From CAVTPD01 sp963736575 (GTDB lineage Bacteria > Bacteroidota > Bacteroidia > Cytophagales > JAAEPT01): a stretch of 64,000 nt of DNA. The stretch lies in NCBI GenBank assembly GCA_963736575.1, contig CAVTPD010000001.1, positions 2,340,055-2,404,054 of the forward strand. The letters are read 5' to 3'. The translations under genes were made by a program, and so were the position numbers. The notes beneath the pieces are model-generated. The model worked only from the letters and a program-made list of their open reading frames with translations, did not search any database and was not told where the DNA came from. The stretch's first letter is position 1; the number at the start of each line of letters is the position of its first letter. Below are positions 55,598 to 64,000 of this stretch, piece by piece.

Positions 55598-56694
55598 AAA
55601 AACTTGCGGTTATACATTACATGCCATTAGAGTATTACCCTCCTGTAACTAACTTTTTAGATATTGCAGCCACTTATTCTTTTTCAAAAATAAAAGTATG
55701 GTCTACAGATAATGTTAAAAACAGAGTTCCTTTCAATAACCCTGAAATAAAAATTAGTCGAGCTCCATTTCCAAAAACTAATGACCGAGCTCCGCTCCGC
55801 TTATTAAAGTATTGTATTTTTAACCTAAAAACGTTAATAGGCCTACTACTTTTTAAACCCGACAGTATTCTTTACTACGATAGCTTTTCCGCCTGGCCCG
55901 TGGCCATGTATTATAAATTAAAGCGTGTAGCTAATACAGATTTATTTATTCATTATCACGAATATTTCTCACTTACATGGTATAAGAAAAGTATGTATTT
56001 AGTCAATAAGTATCATCATTTGGAAAACAGTATACTCTATCCTATTACCAAATGGATTTCTCAGACCAACAAAGACCGAATACATTTGTTCTTACAAGAT
56101 CATCCAGATATTGAACCCAACAAGGTGCATGCTTTAGCCAATTACCCGCCTAAAAAATGGTTAGCGTTTTCCAAAAAGAACGAGCAAGTACCTTCAGAAG
56201 GCATAATTAAAACAGTTTACATTGGTTCTTTATCACTAAAATCTACTTACATAAAAGAATATTGTGAATGGGTAATACAACAAAATGGCAAAGTGATTTT
56301 TGATATCTATGCTTACAATCTACATAAAGACACCACAGAGTACCTCCATACTTTAAATTCCGTTTACATCAACTTTTACGATAAAGGAATTGAATACCAT
56401 GAAATACCTATAGTATTATCTAATTATAACGTAGGCTTAATTTTATATAAGGCTACTACGGACAATTACAAATACAACGCACCGAATAAATTGTTTGAAT
56501 ATCTATCTTGTAATTTAATCGTTTGGTATTCCGATAAAATGCTGGGGATTAAACCTTATAATGCTAAAAATGTAATACCCATAAATTTTGAAGAATCATT
56601 TCTGCCAACTATTCCAAATACCTCTGCTATTACGGATAACATATTTACCGCACAGAACGAACTAAGTTCTTTACTAAAAAAAATTAAAGAATAA
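55594..56694 (+). CDS. GT4-like glycosyltransferase
   Basis: 366 residues. GT-B like, with FIHYHEYFSLTWY in the first domain and YIGSLSLKSTYIKEY and NAPNKLFEYLSCNLIVWYSD in the second, the last matching donor-site residues. It lacks the usual EGF-E motif, so the branch is divergent. One-base overlap with the polymerase gene. Confidence 0.75.
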   Translation: MKKLAVIHYMPLEYYPPVTNFLDIAATYSFSKIKVWSTDNVKNRVPFNNPEIKISRAPFPKTNDRAPLRLLKYCIFNLKTLIGLLLFKPDSILYYDSFSAWPVAMYYKLKRVANTDLFIHYHEYFSLTWYKKSMYLVNKYHHLENSILYPITKWISQTNKDRIHLFLQDHPDIEPNKVHALANYPPKKWLAFSKKNEQVPSEGIIKTVYIGSLSLKSTYIKEYCEWVIQQNGKVIFDIYAYNLHKDTTEYLHTLNSVYINFYDKGIEYHEIPIVLSNYNVGLILYKATTDNYKYNAPNKLFEYLSCNLIVWYSDKMLGIKPYNAKNVIPINFEESFLPTIPNTSAITDNIFTAQNELSSLLKKIKE

Positions 56695-57952
56695 TGGATT
56701 TGTGGGTAATTATAGGCTTTATGCTGTTTATATGGGTTTTTATACGTTTTATCAAAAAATTAGGAAATGATGTGCCTGTGCTTGAATTAATGAGCTTAAT
56801 TGCCCTAGCCCAATGGTTTATAGGGCCTTTAAACAGTTATTCTTCCAGTGCCCAGCATGATAGATATCACATGTATGTACCGGAAAGCACTTATTTTTCT
56901 TATATTATTCCCGCATTATTTGTTTTTATCTTTTTCTTAATGCGCACGATTAAAATTAATGTTAAGCCTGAACAATGGGTAATTATTGAAGAGAAGGCTT
57001 TTTATGGGAAAAAACTGGCCATAATTGGTATTTTAGCCTCTTTGACAATAAACTACTTTCCTAATTCTTTACGTTTTGCCATTTTTTTGCTTCAAAACTT
57101 AATGTATGTTGGTGCGGGTATTTTATTATTCTCTAAAGTAAAAACGGATAAATTTTGGTTTTATGGTGTATTGACTTATTTGTTTCTTCATTCATTTCGA
57201 TCAGGTCTTTTCCACGATCTATTACTATGGGGTATATTTTTATTTATGATTTGGTGCTTAAAATACCAGCCAAGCATGAAAACAAAAGTTTTAATTATTG
57301 GTGCTGGAATTACATTTGCAGTAATGCTACAAGTAATCAAATCCGAATTTAGGAGTTATATTTGGCAAGGTTATGAAGGAAATAATTTAGAGTTAGCATT
57401 CGATATACTTCAAGATAAACTCTCTGGAGGCTACTTAGAAGAAGAAGAAAACACGGAAACTTTAAACGCCCGATTAAATCAAGGGTGGATTATCTCCGCA
57501 ATTATGCATCATACTCCTGAATACGAACCTTTTGCTGAAGGAGAAACTATTTCAGTAGCAATATCATCCAGTTTATTACCGCGCTTTATTTCTGAGGATA
57601 AAAAAAGAGCTGGAGGACAGGAAAATTTCATGCGTTTTACAGGGCTAAATTTAACTTCCACTACATCAATGGGGATGAGTATTATAGGTGAGGCATATGC
57701 TAACTTTGGTTCCTTTGGTGGTTTTATTTTTATGGGTTTTTGGGGATACGTATTAATGCTCTATTGGAATAAATTAGTTTATTTTGTTACACAAAGACCT
57801 TTCTTATTATTTTTTATTCCTATTCTATTTTTACAAGTTGTTAAAGCAGAAACAGAACTTGCTGTGGTATTAAACCACTTATTTAAATCTAGTTTTTTAA
57901 TTTTTATCTGATATTTTGGGGAAGTCGTAAGTTCTTCAAATGGGAAATCTAA
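56694..57952 (+). pseudogene. Wzy-like polysaccharide polymerase, C-terminal frameshift
   Basis: About ten membrane helices with a large periplasmic loop (about residues 215-310, NTETLNARLNQGWIISAIMHHTPEYEPFAEGETI), as in O-antigen polymerases. The frame ends at 57911 (SSFLIFI). The next frame gives NFYLIFWGSRKFFKWEI to TAA 57950, a more natural end just 4 bases before the next ATG. Loss of one T in the T6 run at about 57893-57898 explains it. The protein would link repeat units on the periplasmic side. Only the last helix is affected. Confidence 0.75.
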
Positions 57953-57956
57953 AAAA

Positions 57957-58958
57957 ATGATATCTTTCTTCTACCGAAAAAAAAGACCCGGTGCCTTCAG
58001 TATAGAAGAGCTTTTCTATTCTATTGAAACAGGGTTGAATAACAAAGGGTTAACTACAGAACAATATAAACTTCCCTGCGCAGGCGCTAGCTTAAAGAAC
58101 ATTTTTAAAAATATACGCTATTGCCATAAACATAAAGGTAAAATCAATCACATAACCGGTGAAATACAATATAGTGCCCTAGGTTTAGGCAAAAATACGG
58201 TTATGACGGTACATGATGTGGGTTCGGCTTTACACGGTAATCCATTTAAAAAGTTATTGATTAAACTCTTGTGGTTTTGGATCCCTTCTTTAATTGTAAA
58301 AAAAATTACGGTTATCTCAGAATTTTCCAGAAATGAGCTTATTAAGTTAATACCCTGGGCCAAACATAAAATCCATGTAGTACACAATCCTATAAATGGA
58401 GAAATACTAAAGCACGCGAATTACCAAATAAATAGCCCTACACCAGAAAACGGAATATTTAAAATTCTTCACTTAGGAACTAAGGTAAATAAAAATCTTT
58501 TTAGAACGATTGATGCCTTAAAGGGTTTGCCTTGCGAACTAACTATTATAGGTGCATTAACGGATGAGCAGATTAACAAATTAAACGCATCTGGTTTAAG
58601 CTATAACAATAGGTCTAATATTACTTTTACGGAAATAATAGAACACTATCAAAAAACCGACATTATTTGTTTTGCTTCTACGTATGAAGGTTTTGGCATG
58701 CCCATTATTGAAGCACAGGCCCTAGGTAAGCCAATTATTACGAGTAATGTAGCTTCCATGCCAGAAATTGCCGGTGATACAGCAGTTTTGGTAGATCCCT
58801 ATTCTGTAAAATCTATAAGAAATGCTATAAAGCGATGTATAGAAGATGAACAATTCCGAATAAAAAAAATTAAAGCCGGCTATCATAACATACAACGTTT
58901 TATGCCCGGTGCTATATGTGAAAAATATATAGAAGTTTATCAGAAGTTAAAAAAATAG
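57957..58958 (+). CDS. GT4 glycosyltransferase
   Basis: 333 residues. It has NHITGEIQYSALGLGKNTVMTVHDVGSAL in the N-terminal domain. The C-terminal domain has ILHLGTKVNKNLFRTIDAL and CFASTYEGFGMPIIEAQALGKPIITS, the complete EGFGMPIIEA donor site. It resembles mannosyl- and fucosyltransferases of GT4. Intact. It is followed by 120 bases with no gene. Confidence 0.92.
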   Translation: MISFFYRKKRPGAFSIEELFYSIETGLNNKGLTTEQYKLPCAGASLKNIFKNIRYCHKHKGKINHITGEIQYSALGLGKNTVMTVHDVGSALHGNPFKKLLIKLLWFWIPSLIVKKITVISEFSRNELIKLIPWAKHKIHVVHNPINGEILKHANYQINSPTPENGIFKILHLGTKVNKNLFRTIDALKGLPCELTIIGALTDEQINKLNASGLSYNNRSNITFTEIIEHYQKTDIICFASTYEGFGMPIIEAQALGKPIITSNVASMPEIAGDTAVLVDPYSVKSIRNAIKRCIEDEQFRIKKIKAGYHNIQRFMPGAICEKYIEVYQKLKK

Positions 58959-59081
58959 AGTCTCCCCTTATTTTATTATTAAAGTGCTATAAAAGATCTA
59001 ATAAATAGTATTTTCGAAAGCTTTAATATATAAATTTGAATGAAAACTAAAATGGTTTAAAATAAGTCTTTAGATAAAAAA

Positions 59082-60515
59082 ATGTTATTTAATTCTTTTG
59101 AGTTTCTAGTCTTCTTATTTGTTGTATTAACAATTTTTTACTGTATACCCACTAAGTCTTCTAATTTAAGGCTAGTCCTGCTACTGTTGGCAAGCTATGT
59201 TTTTTATGGCTGGTGGAAAATAGAGTACCTATCTATACTAATACTGTCTACAACTTTAGATTATTTTATAGATGTCAGATAGACAAAATTCAAGAAAATA
59301 ATAATAACCGATTTTATCTTCTCTTAATAAGTATATTTTCAAATTTTGGTTTACTGTTTTATTTTAAATATTATAATTTTTTTTCGGGAGAAATAAATAA
59401 CTACTTTCTAAACAGTACAGGTCACCCTCTTCCCTACAGTGATTTTCTACTTCCTATAGGAATCTCTTTCTATACTTTTCAAACCGTTTCATACACCATT
59501 GATGTGTATAGAAGGGAAATGCAAGCAGAAAAGTCTTTTTTAAAATTTGCCTTATACGTTAACTTTTTCCCTCAATTGGTAGCTCTTGCCAATAGAAAGA
59601 GCCAAGCATTTATTAAATCAATTTCATTTTAGAACTCGCTTTTCATTGTATAATTTGGAAATGGGGATTTCTAAAATTATATGGGGATTCTTTAAAAAAA
59701 TAGTTATCGCAGATAGATTGGCTATAATGGTAGACCTTGTCTATGCCAATCCTTCAGACTTTCCTGGTGGTGCATTATGGCTAGGCACTATATTCTTCAG
59801 CATTCAAATCTATTGTGATTTTTCGGGTTATTCAGACATAGCTATAGGAACAGCTCGGCTGCTTGGCATTGATATCATGGAAAACTTTAAAGCACCTTAT
59901 TTTTCTAAATCCATAAAAGAATTCTGGGCAAGATGGCATATCTCTTTGTCTACATGGTTCAGGGATTATTTGTATATACCTTTAGGTGGTAGTAGAAACA
60001 GCTCTTTAATTACAAATCGAAATCTTCTTATTGTCTTTCTTGTAAGTGGTTTCTGGCATGGTGCCAACTGGACTTATTTAATTTGGGGGGGTATACATGG
60101 AGTACTCTTGGTTTTTGAGCGTAAAAATAAAATATTGAAACATAAAATAAACTGGCTCAATACTTTTTTTGTATTCTTTATGGTAAATATCGCATGGGTT
60201 TTCTTTCGATCCAAAAACCTAAATACTGCCTTAGAATATATTAAATTACTATTTACAAAAAACATTTTCGAATTAAAACTTAACATCAGAGGCATGGAAT
60301 TATACCTTGACCAGCCACTATGGCGGTTTTGTGGCGTTTGTATTCTTTTAGTCTTTTTTCTAATTATCGATTATTATTTTATATACAAAGAGTGCTATAA
60401 AAAACTTATACCCATGCATTGGTATAAGAGATACGCATTAATGTTTATAGGCTTATTACTTATCTTAATCTTTGGGGTCTTTAACGTAAAAGAATTTATA
60501 TACTTTCAGTTTTAA
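59082..60515 (+). pseudogene. Second MBOAT O-acyltransferase, two frameshifts
   Basis: Three frames join to about 477 residues homologous to the intact gene at 4694. The first (59082 on) starts MLFNSFEFLVFLFVV. The second (from about 59280) has FYTFQTVSYTIDVYR. The third (from about 59580) has PIERAKHLLNQF, ARWHISLSTWFRDYLYIPLGG and SGFWHGANWTYLIWGG with the conserved His. Breaks are near 59275 and 59583, the second inside the usual VAGPIERA block. The stop overlaps the start of its SGNH-like partner. Confidence 0.9.
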
Positions 60516-61486
60516 TGAAAACAAAATATTATCACCACAGTGCCTTTCGTTTAATTTCTTTTTCGCTATTAACAATCATATTTTTGTTATTGCTTCAGAA
60601 CTTTCTAATGTTTGGTGCAAAGCATTACTATAGATCAGGAACGGGTAAAGTAAATTTAATAATGTCCCATCAAATAGACGCAAACATTATGGTGTTTGGT
60701 TCCTCTGTTTCGGAAGTGGCTATACAATCCAATTTATTAGCTAATGAAACAAAATCTACTGTATTTAATGCCTCAATAGACGGAACAAGATATAAACAAT
60801 TAGAAGGTTTAATTACAGAATTTTTAGCCTATTCGGAAAATTGCAATACCATAATACTGGGTACTTCTTACTTTAATTTAAATCCATATTCCAAATATTT
60901 AACCGAACCGAATCGTTTCATTGCCCACATCAATAATAAAAACATTTATAAAACTTTTGAAGATCATGGGTATAAGGTTTTTTTAATGAAGTATATGCCG
61001 GGTTATCTTTTAACACAATTAGATCATTCTTTTTATAAAGCTTCCGTATTAGGCTGGTTAAATATTATAAAACCTAATAGTACTAAAATTGAAGAAGGAA
61101 ATGGGTGGTTAGCACATTACGAAAATTGGAATGTGCCTATTAATCAAAACACAAAAGGGATAAAAATAGAGATTAGTAAAGAGGCTACTACAACTTTAAA
61201 CAGAATAATTAAACATATTAATAAAAAAGGAATTAAGGTTGTTTTAGTAAGATTACCTGTACACAATAGTTACGCATCTAATTTTACAAATTCAAAGTGG
61301 GTTTCAGAATTACTTTTTAAAAATCTAGACAAGAATGATTTAATGATTGATTTTTCTAAGTCTTACATTCAAAAAGACACATCTTTTTTCTACAATCATG
61401 GCCATGTAAATTATAAAGGTGCCGAAAAAATAACAAAAACAATAGGGGAAAACTTAAACAAAAAGGGGTATATCAATACACCATAA
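60515..61486 (+). CDS. SGNH-like partner of the second MBOAT protein
   Basis: 323 residues with an N-terminal membrane anchor. MVFGSSVSEVAI near residue 66 supplies the Ser block and FYNHGHVNYKGAEKI near residue 293 the Asp/Asn-His block. It is analogous to 6092-7126 in order and shape, with little sequence similarity outside the motifs. It overlaps the MBOAT stop (TAATG). It is likely the periplasmic acyl-transfer component for this polysaccharide. Intact. Confidence 0.75.
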   Translation: MKTKYYHHSAFRLISFSLLTIIFLLLLQNFLMFGAKHYYRSGTGKVNLIMSHQIDANIMVFGSSVSEVAIQSNLLANETKSTVFNASIDGTRYKQLEGLITEFLAYSENCNTIILGTSYFNLNPYSKYLTEPNRFIAHINNKNIYKTFEDHGYKVFLMKYMPGYLLTQLDHSFYKASVLGWLNIIKPNSTKIEEGNGWLAHYENWNVPINQNTKGIKIEISKEATTTLNRIIKHINKKGIKVVLVRLPVHNSYASNFTNSKWVSELLFKNLDKNDLMIDFSKSYIQKDTSFFYNHGHVNYKGAEKITKTIGENLNKKGYINTP

Positions 61487-61512
61487 TATTAATATCGAAT
61501 TAATTAAAATCC

Positions 61513-61725
61513 ATGCCCCCAAAAAAAATCCTTATATTCTCTCAATGGTTTTTGCCCGCTTACAAAGCCGGTGGGCCTATTCAATCGGTTTATAACTTAG
61601 TTCAAAGGCTTTCACACATACCTATGATTTTTCTATAGTAGCATCAGACCGGGATCTGTTTCAAAAAGAACCTTTTACCTAATACTGCTTTTAATGAGTG
61701 AACCAAGGTAAACAGCATTGAATTT
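61513..61725 (+). pseudogene. Remnant 5' end of a GT4 glycosyltransferase gene
   Basis: ATG 61513 begins a 42-codon frame (KILIFSQWFLPAYKAGGPIQ) that breaks after QRLS. Sequence similarity to the intact-looking gene at 62988 continues in other frames to about 61720 (YDFSIVASDRDLF, NTAFNE, then TGA for Trp, TKVN). After that the match fades. 61726-61957 shows no gene, only AT-rich sequence that may be further decayed parts. Confidence 0.85.
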
Positions 61726-61957
61726 AAATAAAAAGCAATACTTAAACTAGGTATCTTTATTAGAAGATAAACCATTCAGATTAAAAAATAACTGAAGGGC
61801 ACGAAAATATTCAGCGCTATAAAATAGAAATATAAGGCTTTATCCAAAATGTTAAAAGTAATAACTTTATATCTTGGTTTAGAATACTTTTTTTATTTAA
61901 AAACACTATATCTTTTTTTACTAATTTTGAAAATACCCTCTGTTTAAAACTTATTAA

Positions 61958-62976
61958 ATGAACAAACCTCCAAGAAAATCAAATATCGAGTTACTTAGAA
62001 TTATACTTATGTTAATGATAATAACTCAACATATGCTTTTTCATGTATTAGGTTTTAAAACGATAGATTCAATTCTTAACACTGAATTTCCTAGTTATGT
62101 GAAAATCTTTATTGGATCGATAGTAGTAGTTGGAGTAAATGCATTTGTATTTATTTCGGGCTACTTTGGTATTAAGCTTAAACTAAATACTGCTTTTTCT
62201 ATTTATTTACAAGCCCTTTTTTATTCTGTAATACTTTATCTTTTTGTTGTTTTAATTGATTTAGAGCAATTTAATTTAAGAACCTTTTGTTTTTCTTTCT
62301 TACCCATCTCAAAAAATTTATGGTGGTTTATTACCGCTTATTTAGTACTCTACTTTTTAACTCCATTTTTAAATAGTGGAATGGAATCTTTAGAATATAA
62401 TAAAATGAAAATTCTAATGGTTATAATTTTAATTTTAGACTGCTTTTCAAGCTTTATATTCAACAACCCATCAATTGCTCATAGTGCGTATACGGTATTT
62501 CACCTAATGACTATATACCTATTAGCCAGATTTTTGAAGATTCATCATGCCGATATTCTATTTAAAAAAACGGCACCTCTACTGTTTATCTCATCAACAA
62601 TATTGTTGTTTTTAAGTGTGTGCCTTTTATCATATTATAAGAATGCTTTTTGGGCATTAAAATTCTTTTCATATAACAACCCACTAATAGTTTTATCATC
62701 AGTGTTTTTGTTCTTTTCATTTTATAATGTGAGCATTAAATCAAACCGATATATTAATTTAATTTCAGGTTCAGTGCTTGGGGTATATTTGATTCATGAC
62801 CATGGTATTTTTAAAAGAACTTTTTATACCCTTTGATTCATAAAACTATTGATGATACTTCCGGTATAACATTATTCCTAATAATGATTTTAGTGATTGT
62901 ATCTATCTTCATTTTTTGTTCTTTTATAGATTTAATCAGAGCTTACATATTTAAAAAAATCAAGATCAGTCGATAG
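61958..62976 (+). pseudogene. Acyltransferase 3 (OafA-like) membrane protein, frameshifted
   Basis: The N-terminus NIELLRIILMLMIITQHMLFH holds the family Arg/His (R..TQH). About nine helices follow, with VVVGVNAFVFISGYFGI. The frame stops at 62836 after LIHDHGIFKRTFYTL. The next frame continues with IHKTIDDTSGITLFLIMILVIVSIFIFCSFIDLIRAYIF, the last helix, to TAG 62974. Joined length is about 338 residues. It would O-acylate a sugar. It lies between the GT4 remnant and its intact homologue, with lower G+C than both. Confidence 0.85.
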
Positions 62977-62987
62977 AAATTATATAA

Positions 62988-64000
62988 ATGCCCATTCAAA
63001 AAAAAATTCTTATATTCTCTCAATGGTTTTTACCGGCTTACAAGGCTGGTGGGCCTATTCAATCGGTTTATAATCTGGTTCAAAGACTTTCTGAAGAGTA
63101 TGATTTTTCCATTGTGGCTTCGGATAGAGATCTTTTCAAACAGAACCCTTACCCAATGTTACTTTTAATGAATGGACCAAGGTAAACGGTATACCAATAA
63201 TATACCTTACCCGGACCAACAAAACAGCAGTAACTTTAAACGCATTATCTACGAAGGCGGGTTTGATGTAATTTACCTAAACTCTATGTTTGCCCTTAAA
63301 TATGCAGTATTGCCTTTATGGATAGCCCTTAACTTAAATAAAAAAGTAGTACTGGCGCCACGGGGTATGCTGGGTAAAGGAGCCATGAAAGTAGGGCGTA
63401 CTAAAAAAATGCTTTTCCTTAAGGTTTTTAAATTACTTGGCTGGCATAAAAAAGTCTTATGGCAAGCTACGGCAGATAGTGAGCAACGAGAAATAAAAGA
63501 CCTATTTGGCGAAAAAGCTACTATTAAAATAGCCCCCAACCTTTCTAAATTAATGGAGTTGGCCCCTCCTTCTAGACTAAAAGAGCCCAATACGCTCCGT
63601 TTATTCTTTTTATCCCGTATTGCGGTAAAGAAAAATTTACTGGGTGCGCTGGAACTTTTGCAGCAAGTACCTTCAGAATTAAAAATACAGTTGGATATTA
63701 TTGGCCCTTCTGAAGATGAAGCCTACTGGAAGTCTTGCCAAAAAGCTATAGAAAAATTACCTGAAAGTATACAGATAAATTACAAAGGTTCCGTTCCAAA
63801 TCTGGAACTCACCGCACATATAAAAGATTCTCATTTTTTATTTCTACCCACTTTTAACGAAAACTTTGGACATGTAATTATGGAATCCTGGCAGCAGGCT
63901 TGTCCGGTAATTATATCTGACCAAACCCCTTGGAGGAACTTGGAAACAAAACAGATAGGTTGGGATATTGCTTTAAATAATAAAGCTAAATTTGTAGACG
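62988..64000 (+). pseudogene. GT4 glycosyltransferase, frameshifted, runs off the window
   Basis: ATG 62988 starts KKILIFSQWFLPAYKAGGPIQSVYNLVQRL (shown in part). Frame is lost near 63140-63160 (QNP.PNVTFNEWTKVNG) and again near 63205. From about 63211 one frame is open to the end: FDVIYLNSMFALKYA, LAPRGMLGKGAMK, FFLSRIAVKKNLLGALELL and FLPTFNENFGHVIMESW, the donor site of a GT-B enzyme. The last residues at 64000 are near the C-terminal domain, so only ~60-80 residues are missing. Confidence 0.85.

Noticed and set aside
57893..57898. Phase-variable T6 tract in the polymerase
   Set aside because: Six bases is short for slipped-strand switching, and nearby frameshifts without homopolymers make a general error or decay explanation simpler.

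Overview
The window is AT-rich bacterial DNA that looks like a member of the Flavobacteriia (Bacteroidota). Indicators are signal peptides ending in NAQ or AQ, frequent TTG starts, a Flavobacterium-type promoter (TTG-N19-TAnnTTTG) in front of hisG, OmpA/PD40/TPR proteins, DUF6089-like and DUF5686-like outer-membrane proteins, and a Wza/Wzc-type capsule locus with GDP-fucose genes. No rRNA, tRNA or CRISPR array was seen.

Region by region: 1-4.6 kb is an accessory edge. It holds a secreted hypothetical protein bracketed by ~135-bp imperfect direct repeats, a 1000-bp IS1595-family insertion sequence that splits a gene (the frame is restored exactly when the element and one target duplication are removed), an orphan HigA-like antitoxin and a nucleoside deoxyribosyltransferase-like gene. 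4.7-7.1 kb is an MBOAT acyltransferase plus SGNH-like partner. 7.1-14.9 kb holds housekeeping and envelope genes (methyltransferase, NeuD-like acyltransferase, GT-C membrane glycosyltransferase, Hpt protein, RND/MMPL transporter, outer-membrane protein). 15-18.2 kb is a run of single-gene units (metallophosphoesterase, Imm43-like protein, Fic protein) separated by hairpins, including a 59-bp identical repeat on both sides of fic and two tandem operator-like palindromes in front of it. 18.2-23.5 kb is a minus-strand group ompA/PD40-queE-folD-lepA, with lepA frameshifted. 23.6-28.3 kb is a membrane patatin-like lipase overlapping a DUF5686-like outer-membrane protein. An Abi_2/HEPN gene then faces a two-gene hisGD unit. 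31.8-33.3 kb has a SRAP-fold protein lacking its usual catalytic residues, tandem hairpins and a small secreted protein.

33.65 kb to the end is one long plus-strand surface-polysaccharide locus. It contains nucleotide-sugar genes for an N-acetylhexosaminuronic acid (tviB/tviC type) and GDP-L-fucose (fcl, gmd), Wza and Wzc export proteins, an ABC exporter (Wzm/Wzt), two sulfotransferases, an acetyltransferase, an epimerase, about twelve glycosyltransferases, a Wzy-like polymerase, a second MBOAT/SGNH pair and an acyltransferase. Together these predict a fucose- and uronic-acid-containing polymer that is acylated and possibly sulfated. No flippase or initiating sugar-phosphate transferase is visible, so the locus probably continues past position 64000.

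Many genes in this locus, and lepA, are broken by one-base indels while the protein continues intact in the next frame. Either the assembly has residual indel errors or the locus is decaying. I annotate these as single genes with stated frameshifts.
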